Assembly (NCBI GenBank): GCA_004555765.1
Contig: SFHG01000009.1
Span: forward strand, 1 to 56,976
Reading direction: 5' to 3'
Source: Bacteroidales bacterium
Lineage (GTDB): Bacteria > Bacteroidota > Bacteroidia > Bacteroidales > Porphyromonadaceae
Length of the DNA: 56,976 nt
Shown piece by piece: positions 33,954 through 41,983 of the stretch. Both the position numbers and the translations under genes were made by a program. The notes beneath the pieces were generated by a model. The model saw only the letters and a program-made list of their open reading frames with translations, was not told the DNA's origin and ran no database searches. The number at the start of each line of letters is the position of its first letter. The first letter of the stretch is position 1.

Positions 33954-34751
33954 TTACAGGGATTGGTCTTTCGATATTGTTTCTTGGATCTCCTCCGTGA
34001 GGCTGATGAAGTCGTCCACGGTGAGCTGCTCGGCTCGTCGGGTGAGGAAAGCTTCACTTGGGAGTTTCCGATCTCCGAGAAGCGGTTTAAGGGCATTACG
34101 AAGGGTTTTGCGTCTTTGGTTGAATGCCGTCTTGACCACTGTCTTAAAGAGCTGCTCGTCCACGCCAAGGGTCTTCCGATCATTGCGCACGAGGCGTATC
34201 ACGCCGCTATTCACCTTAGGCGGTGGACTAAAGACTTCGGGAGGTACACTGAAGAGGTATTCTATGTCGTACCACGCCTGCAGGAATACGCTCAAAATCC
34301 CACTCGCTCTTGTCCCGGCAGGAGCTGCAAGCCTTTCGGAGACCTCCTTTTGGAGCATACCACCGGCCGCGGGTACAAGGTCGCGATACTCGAGTAGGTG
34401 AAAGAAAATCTGTGTGGAGATGTTGTAAGGAAAGTTGCCGATAAGGAGAAAAGGGCTGCCTTGTGGTTCAAAAACAGAACCCAAATCGAGCTTAAGAAAA
34501 TCTCCCGCTATGATTTTTCCCTCCAGTGAGGACGGGAAATGTGCCTTCAAATAGGTCACTGACTCCGTGTCCAGCTCCACGACCCGCAGATCCGGGTAGT
34601 CTTCTACGAGGAACTGCGTGAGTACTCCCATCCCGCCTCCAACTTCCACGATGGGGAGGTTGAAGCCTTGTAGGCTTTCCGAGATACGCTTGGCTATACT
34701 TTCGTCCGTAAGAAAGTGTTGCCCGAGGGCTTTTTTAGCTTTGACCTGCAT
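33954..34751 (-). CDS. rsmA: 16S rRNA (adenine1518/1519-N6)-dimethyltransferase
   Basis: This 265-residue enzyme dimethylates two adenines near the 3' end of 16S rRNA during late 30S assembly. The N-terminus KAKKALGQHFLTDESIAKRI, the AdoMet motif VEVGGGMGVLT, LRVVELDTESV, the catalytic NFPYNIS and the substrate-side PPPKVNSGVIRLV are typical. It is the first gene of a unit with mgtE and the GHL10 lipoprotein. Confidence 0.95.
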   Translation of the reverse strand: MQVKAKKALGQHFLTDESIAKRISESLQGFNLPIVEVGGGMGVLTQFLVEDYPDLRVVELDTESVTYLKAHFPSSLEGKIIAGDFLKLDLGSVFEPQGSPFLLIGNFPYNISTQIFFHLLEYRDLVPAAGGMLQKEVSERLAAPAGTRASGILSVFLQAWYDIEYLFSVPPEVFSPPPKVNSGVIRLVRNDRKTLGVDEQLFKTVVKTAFNQRRKTLRNALKPLLGDRKLPSEAFLTRRAEQLTVDDFISLTEEIQETISKDQSL

Positions 34752-35061
34752 CCTGACTTGCGGCTATCTTTTTCTCTTGATTATCGTCGAACAAAATCAC
34801 ATTCCCTCTTCGTCTCTCCAAAGCCCCTATCCCTATGCAAGATACCGCTTTTTTCGCACTTGACCTTTCACCCGTGTCCCGGAGTATGCCGTTGCACAGA
34901 GCTTAGTCCGGTATCCCCGGGTGCCGTGGCTACAAAAGTACGGGCAGGTGACCAAAAAGTCCCTGCCCGTACGGTGATAAGCGGCGTTTGCGGATATTAG
35001 TCCTCCGGAGTTGTCTTTTTGGGAAAAGAGAGTGCCCTGGTGACTTACAACCTTTTCCTTG
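34752..35061. other. 310-bp spacer between kbl and rsmA
   Basis: Apart from the kbl terminator at 34933-34972 nothing was recognised. It is the only spacer of this size in the long minus-strand block that lacks a clear copy of the dispersed palindromic element. Confidence 0.6.
34933..34972 (-). terminator. Terminator after kbl
   Basis: GTACGGGCAGG (34938-34948) and CCTGCCCGTAC (34962-34972) form a perfect 11-bp stem. On the minus strand it is followed by TTTTGTA. It lies 89 bp after the kbl stop. Confidence 0.8.
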
Positions 35062-36264
35062 TTACTTGAGGACGCCGAGGTCGCGACCGATCTTCTCGAA
35101 CGCGGCGACGCACTTGTCAATATGACTGTGCTCGTGAGCAGCGGAGAGCTGTACGCGAATGCGGGCCTCGTTTTTCGGCACGACGGGGTAGCTGAATCCG
35201 GTGACGTAGATGCCTTCTTCCTGCATCCGTGCGGCAAACTTTTGAGCCAGAGCCGCGTCGTAGAGCATCACGGCGCAAATAGCGCTCTGTGTGGGCTTGA
35301 TGTCGAAGCCGAGTGAAGCCATACGGTCACGGAAGTATTGCACATTGTCCATCAGCTTGGTGTGAAGGGCATCGGATTCTTTGAGAATCTTGAAGACTTC
35401 GAGACCGGCACCAACGGTTGCGGGGGGAAGTGTGTTCGAGAAAAGGTAAGGACGGGAGCGCTGACGAAGGATGTCGATGATCTCTTTCTTCCCGGTCGTA
35501 AAACCGCCGATTGCGCCACCGAATGCTTTGCCGAGAGTTCCTGTGATGACGTCGATGCGTCCGTAGACATCAAACTGTTCGGAGACACCGTGTCCGGTTT
35601 TGCCGACTACGCCTGCGGAGTGGCATTCGTCGACCATAACGAGGGCATCGTACTTTTCTGCAAGGGCGCATATTTTGTCCATCTTGGCCACGTTCCCGTC
35701 CATAGAGAAGACACCGTCCGTGACGACGATGCGGAAACGCTGAGCTTGGGCGTCTTGCAGCTGCTTTTCGAGGTCGACCATATCGCCGTTGGCATAGCGG
35801 TAGCGTTTGGCTTTGGAGAGACGCACGCCGTCGATGATGGAAGCGTGGTTGAGGGCATCGCTGATGATGGCGTCTTCCTCACCGAAGATAGCGCCGAAGA
35901 TGCCTCCGTTGGCATCGAAACAAGCTGCGTAGAGGATGGTGTCTTCGGTGTGGAAGTAATCGGAGATGGCGGCTTCAAGCTCCTTGTGGATGTCTTGGGT
36001 GCCACAGATAAAGCGGACGGATGCGAGACCATTGCCCCTCTTGTCCATCATTTCTTTGGCCGCTTTGATGACGCGTTCGTTGTCGGCCAGACCGAGGTAG
36101 TTATTGGCACAGAAGTTGATCACCTCTTTTTCTTTGCCATCGGCACCTTTCACTTTGATTGCCGCGGTCTGCTTGCTGGTGATGATTCGTTCTTCTTTGT
36201 AAATGCCTGCTTTGCGGGCATCGTCGAGTTCACTTTGCAGGAAATCTTTGATTTTACCGTACAT
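35062..36264 (-). CDS. kbl: Glycine C-acetyltransferase (2-amino-3-ketobutyrate CoA ligase)
   Basis: This 400-residue alpha-oxoamine synthase splits 2-amino-3-oxobutyrate with CoA into glycine and acetyl-CoA, the second step of threonine catabolism. The PLP lysine is Lys246 in TGTLGKAFGGAIGG, the cofactor Asp is Asp212 in VDECHSAGVVG, and CANNYLGLADN and RFICGTQDIHKELE mark the N-terminal part. The close relatives BioF and HemA are less likely because the N-terminal segment and GTQDIHKELE match Kbl. No threonine dehydrogenase gene is adjacent. It appears to be transcribed alone. Confidence 0.93.
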   Translation of the reverse strand: MYGKIKDFLQSELDDARKAGIYKEERIITSKQTAAIKVKGADGKEKEVINFCANNYLGLADNERVIKAAKEMMDKRGNGLASVRFICGTQDIHKELEAAISDYFHTEDTILYAACFDANGGIFGAIFGEEDAIISDALNHASIIDGVRLSKAKRYRYANGDMVDLEKQLQDAQAQRFRIVVTDGVFSMDGNVAKMDKICALAEKYDALVMVDECHSAGVVGKTGHGVSEQFDVYGRIDVITGTLGKAFGGAIGGFTTGKKEIIDILRQRSRPYLFSNTLPPATVGAGLEVFKILKESDALHTKLMDNVQYFRDRMASLGFDIKPTQSAICAVMLYDAALAQKFAARMQEEGIYVTGFSYPVVPKNEARIRVQLSAAHEHSHIDKCVAAFEKIGRDLGVLK

Positions 36265-36358
36265 AGTTTTTTGATTGTTGGGGGATTGTATGTTTAAAGG
36301 TATTCGTTTGACAGTCTTTTACCTGCCCTGAGAGACCTTTGCCCTCGGAGCTCTATCG

Positions 36359-36366
36359 CAAAAATA
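36359..36366 (-). promoter_or_regulatory. -7 box upstream of kbl
   Basis: On the minus strand TATTTTTG matches TAnnTTTG, 94 nt before the kbl ATG. The -33 half is not clear. Confidence 0.4.
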
Positions 36367-36448
36367 CCCATAATAGTTCGGAAACGAACCCAATTTCCGG
36401 GAGTTGTGAGTGGGATCCAAAAGGATACTTTGAGCAAGAGCATCGGGA

Positions 36449-36531
36449 GGTACGGATCGGGACAAATGTTTTGCACGTACCCAAAAGCAGACGAGACACG
36501 TACCGACAAAAACTTTTTGGTACGTGTCTCG
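36449..36531. repeat. Dispersed palindromic element, copy E8 (most perfect GAGACACGTACC form)
   Basis: CGAGACACGTACC (36492-36504) is perfectly complementary to GGTACGTGTCTCG (36519-36531) around the loop GACAAAAACTTTTT. Upstream lie GGTACGGATCGGG and GCACGTACCC, a degenerate second module. It lies 38 bp beyond the stop of the MBL-fold gene in a 304-bp spacer with no gene. Confidence 0.88.
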
Positions 36532-36568
36532 TTTGATGCTTGGTGTTTGGTCTCTTTCGTAGTCCGGA

Positions 36569-37210
36569 TTAGAATCCGAACCCCGCCTTTTCCGTCCCTA
36601 TGGTTGTCTCCGGACCGTGTCCGGGGAGTACTTTTGTCTTGTCCGGAAGGGAGAACAGCCGGGTGCGGATGGAGGTGAGCAGCTCTTCGTGGTTTCCTCC
36701 GAAGAGGTCGGTGCGTCCGATGCCTCCCCTGAAGAGTACGTCTCCCGAGATCACAAATCCTGCATCCGGGTTATAGAAAGCGACGTGTCCACGGGTATGC
36801 CCCGGTACGGATAGTATCTTCAGAGACGAATGCCCGAAAGTGACGGTACTTCCCTCACCGGGGAGAGGGACAAAGTCGGTAGATCGGATGACGCGGGCGA
36901 TTTCGCCTTGCTCCTCGACAAGACCGCGCGAGAGTTCAAGCTTGTCTTCGATGTCTGCTTGGGGCGCTTCGGGGATGATGCCGTAGGTTTCGCCAATCCA
37001 CTTGGCTCCGAGAAAATGGTCGAAGTGAAGGTGGGTGTGGATGGCACGCACGAGTCGAAGCCCGTTTTGGGTAAGGAAGTCGCCAAACGCCTTGCGCTCT
37101 CCCTCTCGAAACATCCCCGCGTCCACCACGCAGGCGTCTCCCGTCTCGTCCCAAAGCAGATAGGTATGCTCCTCGATGAGGAAAAAGGTAAAGGTTTGGT
37201 AATGGGTCAT
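36569..37210 (-). CDS. MBL-fold metallo-hydrolase (glyoxalase II-like)
   Basis: This 213-residue metallo-beta-lactamase-fold hydrolase has the metal motif HTHLHFDH at 58-65, a further His in SVPGHTRGHVAFY, the bridging Asp in VISGDVLFRGGIG and the last His in LPGHGPETTIG. The pattern resembles glyoxalase II and other thioester or small-ester hydrolases, but substrate is not defined. Its ATG overlaps the rsmG stop by 4 nt, so it is translationally coupled to rsmG. Confidence 0.88.
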   Translation of the reverse strand: MTHYQTFTFFLIEEHTYLLWDETGDACVVDAGMFREGERKAFGDFLTQNGLRLVRAIHTHLHFDHFLGAKWIGETYGIIPEAPQADIEDKLELSRGLVEEQGEIARVIRSTDFVPLPGEGSTVTFGHSSLKILSVPGHTRGHVAFYNPDAGFVISGDVLFRGGIGRTDLFGGNHEELLTSIRTRLFSLPDKTKVLPGHGPETTIGTEKAGFGF

Positions 37211-37857
37211 ACAGGCAGGTAAATCACTTTCTTTTCTTTGAAAAAATCAAGACCGGGGAAAAGATCCTCCAGACTCTCTGAGGAAACGATCCTTTTGAAA
37301 GGAAGAAGCTCCTCGCGGAGGTCTCCCCCTTTGAGGGCAATGATGCCGTTGGGCATTGCACCTTTGTTTTGGCTCCTCTTGTGGATGAGCTTCTGTCCGA
37401 ATCGATACAGGTCGGGCATCGGAAGCGCGCCTCTGCTGACTATGAAGTGACAGATGTCGCTGGGCAGATCCTCGGCGCGGGTGTGAATCGCCGTGACGTT
37501 TTCGAGCCCCACGGCATCGGAGACGGCTTGCACCACCTTGATTTTTTTGCCTGTGCCGTCGACGAGCGTGAAATGGGCTTCCGGGAAGAGAATAGCAAGG
37601 GGTATGCCCGGAAATCCGCCACCTGTGCCGATGTCCAATATTTCGACCCCGGTCGGGAAGCGGGTGAACTTCGCAATGCCGAGAGAATGCAGGATATGGT
37701 GCGCCTCTATGTGGTCGATGTCTTTTCGGGAAATGACGTTGATTTTCGCATTCCACTCCTTGTAGAGCTCGGGAAGCGCTCCCAAGCGGCTTTTTTGGAG
37801 GTCGGACAGCTCGGGGAAAAATTGCTCAATGAGTGGTAATGAATGAATCTCGGGCAT
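37207..37857 (-). CDS. rsmG: 16S rRNA (guanine527-N7)-methyltransferase
   Basis: This 216-residue AdoMet-dependent enzyme methylates G527 of 16S rRNA. The family features are YKEWNAKINVISRKDIDHI, HILHSLGIAKF, the AdoMet loop ILDIGTGGGFPGIPLAILFP and FIVSRGALPMPDL. Here SRGALP stands where SRAVAP is usual, a mild departure. It lies 23 bp after the DUF3298-type lipoprotein gene. Confidence 0.94.
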   Translation of the reverse strand: MPEIHSLPLIEQFFPELSDLQKSRLGALPELYKEWNAKINVISRKDIDHIEAHHILHSLGIAKFTRFPTGVEILDIGTGGGFPGIPLAILFPEAHFTLVDGTGKKIKVVQAVSDAVGLENVTAIHTRAEDLPSDICHFIVSRGALPMPDLYRFGQKLIHKRSQNKGAMPNGIIALKGGDLREELLPFKRIVSSESLEDLFPGLDFFKEKKVIYLPV

Positions 37858-37880
37858 ATTCGGTATACTTCTCTGGTGCG

Positions 37881-38756
37881 TTATTTTGCCAAAAAGGCGT
37901 AATCCTCACTAAGATAAGGGGAAAGGGCAGAGTAGGGAAGCTCGACCTGGATTGTCCCCAAAAAGTAGGCCGCAATTTCGTAGGGGTCAAATATGAAAGT
38001 CACTCCGTTACGGGTGAGGAGCATATTGTCGGTCGTCTTGGCTTCGGCATAATTAAAGAACCCGAGCTCTTCCAGCTCTTCTCCGCTCGATGCGTGGTAT
38101 CGGGTAAAGAGCTCCTGGCGGATCAGACTGTCGATTTTTGTCGTGGCACCCTTTCTGAAAAGATCATCTGCCGTCAAGAGCTTCTCTTTCGAAAAGTCGA
38201 AAGTCAGCGCCTTGGAGCTCTGACGACCATGCGCACCTCCGGTGTACTCGTAAGTGAACGTCTGGATGGAAAATAGGTTATGATCGTTGTACGCGACTGA
38301 GTCGGTCATCAGAATTTCGTCCACGAAACCCGAGAGCAGCTCGGTACTGTAGCCCTCTGCTTTGGCGGCTTCGAAGTCCTCCAGGTACGCGTCTTGGCGG
38401 AACTGCACGAAGCGGTCAAGCGTTTCCTTCGGGGTGCTCCCGAGGAGCGAGTCTTCCGGGATAAGCCTTTTCATCAGAAGTATGGACACCGAGTCGGTGA
38501 AGGTTTTGGCGCTGCCCGAAGCCTTACTCCCAAGCTGCGGGAACGTCAGGACAATGTCTGCTCTGAATGAAGCCGCGGTGTCACTTTCCTCCGAAATCTG
38601 TGCGACATCAGGATGCAGGTAGGTCTTGTGCGCTTCGACGATCTCCCACTTAATTGCCGAGAGATCGGTACCTTGACCTTCTCTTTCGCTTGTGTGGCAG
38701 GAGGAGAGGAGTCCGACCAAAACGATCGCCAAGATCAAGTTCTTTGTTGCTTTCAT
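37881..38756 (-). CDS. DUF3298/RsiV-like lipoprotein
   Basis: This 291-residue predicted lipoprotein has the lipobox LLSSC at Cys20. The C-terminal half matches the DUF3298-type (RsiV-like) extracytoplasmic domain, recognisable from TYEYTGGAHGRQSSKALTFDFSKEKLLTADDLF and VTFIFDPYEIAAYFLGTIQVELPYSAL, the latter being the usual ending FxPYEIAPYAxGxxxvxIPY. In Bacillus the related RsiV domain binds lysozyme, but most Bacteroidetes members have no known role. It lies between recQ and rsmG, with spacers of 39 and 23 bp. Confidence 0.85.
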   Translation of the reverse strand: MKATKNLILAIVLVGLLSSCHTSEREGQGTDLSAIKWEIVEAHKTYLHPDVAQISEESDTAASFRADIVLTFPQLGSKASGSAKTFTDSVSILLMKRLIPEDSLLGSTPKETLDRFVQFRQDAYLEDFEAAKAEGYSTELLSGFVDEILMTDSVAYNDHNLFSIQTFTYEYTGGAHGRQSSKALTFDFSKEKLLTADDLFRKGATTKIDSLIRQELFTRYHASSGEELEELGFFNYAEAKTTDNMLLTRNGVTFIFDPYEIAAYFLGTIQVELPYSALSPYLSEDYAFLAK

Positions 38757-38795
38757 ATTCGTACCGGCTCTGTTCGGAGCCCTGTATTTGTCTGG

Positions 38796-41045
38796 TTAGT
38801 TTGCCAGTTCGGAGAGAAATTTTATCCTTACGAGGCGAATCTCTTCCTCCTCGCAATCCCCGAGGGCGCTGATCGCTTTCTCGAGATCGTCTGATTCCGA
38901 GTGACGGAAATAGTCGTATATGTCGTCCACCTTGTCCGCCTCCATAACGTCGTCGATGAAGTAGCTGATGTTAATCTTCGTGCCGTTATTGACGATGGCT
39001 TCCATTTCGCTCAAGAGTTCCGCAAAGTCGAGGTCATAGGTATTGGCGATGTCCTCCAGAGAGACTTTCCGGTCTATGAGTTGGACGATGGAGACTTTGA
39101 GTTTTGATTTGGAGGGGACGGTACGGATGCGCATATCCTCCGGTCTCTCAATGTCGTTTTCGTGGACGTATTCCGCAATTACTTTGAGGAACGGTTCGCC
39201 GAACTTCTTTGCCTTCGAAAGACCGACTCCGCTGATCTTCTGCAGCTCGTCCATCGTCATCGGATAGGAGCCGGCCATATCTTCAAGGCTGGAGTCCTTG
39301 AAGATTACGTAAGGGGGTAGGTCTTTCTGCCGAGCTACTTTTTTCCGGAGATCTTTGAGGATATTATACATCGTCGGATCAGCGACGTTCCCTCCGCTTC
39401 CGCCTGCGCCCCCCTTTCCTGCGCTGTCTGCATCTTTGATGTCTTCGTCATCCTCGTCACAGTCCACGAGGAAAGACACCGGCTTCTTTAGAAAATTCGT
39501 GCCGGCTTTGGTGATGGCTATGGCACCCATTTTCTCGGGATCTTTGGAGATATAGCCTTTGATGACGGCCTGCTGTATGATGGTCTCCAGGTTTTCCCGC
39601 TCCTCGTCCGCCAGTATGCCGAACTCGTCTAAGTCGTTGTGCTTGAAGTTTTGTATGACGCTCGAAAGTTTCCCTGTCAATAGGTCTAAGAAATAATCTG
39701 TGTCGAAATCGCCCTTTACAGTTTTAAGGGTTTTGAGAATGGTGACAAGAGTATTTTTTGCTTCCACTTTACGGTGTTTTTGATTGTTGCAGTTATCGCA
39801 GTTATTACAGTTTTCCCGGTCGTATTGTTCTCCGAAGTAATTCAGCAGTACCTTTCGCCTGCAAATTGGGCTGGACGCATAGTGCTTTACTTCATCGAGG
39901 AGGTAACGACCTATTTCACGTTCGTTATTTGATTTCTTTTTGCTCTGGAGTAGTTTCTCCATTTTGCGGATGTCGTCTTCAGAGTAGTATGCTATACAGA
40001 TCCCATCTCCGCCATCACGTCCCGCACGTCCGGTCTCTTGGTAATAGCTCTCCATACTCTTTGGGAAATCGTAGTGGATGACGTAGCGGACATCCGGCTT
40101 GTCGATTCCCATCCCGAAAGCGATGGTGGCCACGATCACGTCGATGTCTTCATTGATAAAAGCATCCTGTGTCTCTACGCGCACTTTTTGCTCCAGTCCC
40201 GCGTGATAGGGCAACGCCTTGATGCCGTTTGCCGATAGCACTTGCGAGAAAGTCTCCACTGTCTGCCGGCTCATGCAGTAGATGATGCCCGAGACACCGG
40301 GATGTTTGCGTATAAAAGTGATGATGTCCTTGTAGACCTCCTGGGGATCCTTGCTCTTCTGCCGGATTTCGTAGTAGAGGTTGGGACGGTTGAATGAGCT
40401 GGTAAAGACGTTCGGTGATTGCAACCCGAGATTTCGGATGATGTCCTCTTTTACCAAAGGCGTAGCCGTCGCAGTGAGTGCGATGATCGGCCGCCTTGAG
40501 ATATCGTCGATAATCTCTTTGAGACGACGGTATTCGGGTCTGAAGTCGTGTCCCCACTCGCTGATGCAGTGGGCTTCGTCTACGGCATAAAAGGAGACCT
40601 CAAGCTCTCGGAGGAGGTCTGCGGTGTCCTGTTTGCAAAGCGTCTCCGGGGCAAGGTAAAGCATCTTCGTCAGCCCGCTTTTGACATCGTTGTAGACGGT
40701 CTCGAGCTGAGCCTTGGAGAGGGAGGAATTCAAGAAATGAGCCACCCCGTCTTTCTCGGAAATACCCCTTACTGCGTCGACTTGGTTTTTCATCAAGGCA
40801 ATGAGCGGGGATACAATCACAGAGACCCCCGGGCTGACGAGTGCCGGGAGCTGGTAGCAAAGACTCTTGCCGCCGCCCGTAGGCATCAGCACAAAGGTGT
40901 CTTTGCCCGAGAGGAGACTGCGGATGATTTCCTCCTGAGGCTCTTTGAAAGAGGTAAAGCCGAAGACTTCTCTCAGTTTTTCCTCCAAAAACTCTTTTCT
41001 TGCTTCGCTCATTGCTATTCTTTTATCATCTTTCTTCTTTCTCAT
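38796..41045 (-). CDS. recQ: ATP-dependent DNA helicase RecQ
   Basis: This 749-residue 3'-5' helicase acts in recombination and fork repair. Walker A PTGGGKS is at 55-61, DEAH at 156-159, SFNRPNLYY and the QETGRAGRDGG motif VI follow, then the zinc-binding cysteines (ICRRKVLL and NCNNCDNCNN), a winged-helix RQC region and an HRDC domain (about 580-650). Between RQC and HRDC is a low-complexity linker rich in Asp then Gly (about 545-570). An additional C-terminal helical domain of about 100 residues follows HRDC. Start at the first Met; Met12 is possible. Confidence 0.95.
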   Translation of the reverse strand: MRKKKDDKRIAMSEARKEFLEEKLREVFGFTSFKEPQEEIIRSLLSGKDTFVLMPTGGGKSLCYQLPALVSPGVSVIVSPLIALMKNQVDAVRGISEKDGVAHFLNSSLSKAQLETVYNDVKSGLTKMLYLAPETLCKQDTADLLRELEVSFYAVDEAHCISEWGHDFRPEYRRLKEIIDDISRRPIIALTATATPLVKEDIIRNLGLQSPNVFTSSFNRPNLYYEIRQKSKDPQEVYKDIITFIRKHPGVSGIIYCMSRQTVETFSQVLSANGIKALPYHAGLEQKVRVETQDAFINEDIDVIVATIAFGMGIDKPDVRYVIHYDFPKSMESYYQETGRAGRDGGDGICIAYYSEDDIRKMEKLLQSKKKSNNEREIGRYLLDEVKHYASSPICRRKVLLNYFGEQYDRENCNNCDNCNNQKHRKVEAKNTLVTILKTLKTVKGDFDTDYFLDLLTGKLSSVIQNFKHNDLDEFGILADEERENLETIIQQAVIKGYISKDPEKMGAIAITKAGTNFLKKPVSFLVDCDEDDEDIKDADSAGKGGAGGSGGNVADPTMYNILKDLRKKVARQKDLPPYVIFKDSSLEDMAGSYPMTMDELQKISGVGLSKAKKFGEPFLKVIAEYVHENDIERPEDMRIRTVPSKSKLKVSIVQLIDRKVSLEDIANTYDLDFAELLSEMEAIVNNGTKINISYFIDDVMEADKVDDIYDYFRHSESDDLEKAISALGDCEEEEIRLVRIKFLSELAN

Positions 41046-41139
41046 CTCTTCCTTCCGTGGTCGAGATTAGAAAGGAGACGGGGATAGGCTTTGGTCGTGC
41101 CGATTTCCTGTATAAAGGTAATAAAAAAAGGATATGCAA

Positions 41140-41147
41140 CAAATCTA
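41140..41147 (-). promoter_or_regulatory. -7 box upstream of recQ
   Basis: On the minus strand TAGATTTG matches TAnnTTTG, 94 nt upstream of the recQ ATG, without a clear -33 box. Confidence 0.4.
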
Positions 41148-41213
41148 AATCCGAAGATTCGAGGATCTCTGATCTAAAAACAGACTTGGGAAAGGAGCTT
41201 ATGTGATTCTATG

Positions 41214-41290
41214 TCCGACCAAAATGATTTTTTCGACCCGTATCTTTCCCGTGAAAGGTACAGGCATAGAAAAGAACTTCGGTACGTACC
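41214..41290. repeat. Dispersed palindromic element, copy E9 (degenerate)
   Basis: It contains GTCCGACC then GACCCGTATC separated by AAAATGATTTTTTC, GAAAGGTACAGGC, and CGGTACGTACC at 41280-41290. Only traces of inverted pairing remain. It lies 28 bp past the ung stop and 67 bp from the recQ -7 box. Confidence 0.6.
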
Positions 41291-41317
41291 AAACCAGAGT
41301 CCCTCACCCAAGGACTC

Positions 41318-41983
41318 TCAGATCCACCTGATGGGGGTCTTCCCGTGAGCAATGAGATAGGCGTTGGTCTCTGAGAAGTACTTCTTCCCGAAAAAGCCTC
41401 TGTACGCAGACAGAGGTGACGGGTGTACACCTCTCAGAATGAGGTGCTCCCGGGCGTTGATGAGACCGGCTTTTCTTTGGGCTTCGCTGCCCCACAATAT
41501 AAATACGAGATTACGCCTCTTTTGGGAAAGCAGACGGATGACTTCGTCCGTGAAGGTCTCCCACCCCCACCCAAAGTGGCTCTTGGGGGAGTGTGCGCGG
41601 ACGGTGAGGGTCGTATTCAGCAAAAAGACCCCCTGCCTTGCCCAGTCGGTGAGGTCGCCACTCTCCGGAGGGGTGAGTCCCATATCGCTTTCGAGTTCGG
41701 TGTATATGTTTTGGAGCGAGGGTGGCAATTCCACGTCTTGAGGAACGGAGAAACTCAAACCCATCGCTTGACGCTCATTATGGTACGGGTCTTGTCCCAA
41801 AATCACGACTTTCACCGCTTCAAACGGCGTCAGATTGAACGCATTGAAGATGAGTGCGCCCCGTGGGTACACGATAGAAGTGGCATAGGCTTCTTTTACC
41901 CTGTCTGTGAGGGTTTTGAAGTAGGGCTTCTCAAACTCTTCTCTCAGTTCTCTCCCCCAGCCGGGCTCAATTTTTACTTCCAT
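41318..41983 (-). CDS. ung: Uracil-DNA glycosylase (family 1)
   Basis: This 221-residue enzyme removes uracil from DNA. The catalytic loop VVILGQDPYHNE places the water-activating Asp at 65 and His at 68, LSFSVP contains the uracil-stacking Phe, LLNTTLTVR is the uracil-recognition strand, and the minor-groove loop is GVHPSPLSAYRGFFG. Length is normal. Its first 17 bp overlap the end of the DPP III gene, so the two are translationally coupled. Confidence 0.97.
   Translation of the reverse strand: MEVKIEPGWGRELREEFEKPYFKTLTDRVKEAYATSIVYPRGALIFNAFNLTPFEAVKVVILGQDPYHNERQAMGLSFSVPQDVELPPSLQNIYTELESDMGLTPPESGDLTDWARQGVFLLNTTLTVRAHSPKSHFGWGWETFTDEVIRLLSQKRRNLVFILWGSEAQRKAGLINAREHLILRGVHPSPLSAYRGFFGKKYFSETNAYLIAHGKTPIRWI

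Noticed and set aside
33938..34183. Upstream extension of mgtE
   Set aside because: It overlaps the end of rsmA and has no resemblance to MgtE N-termini.
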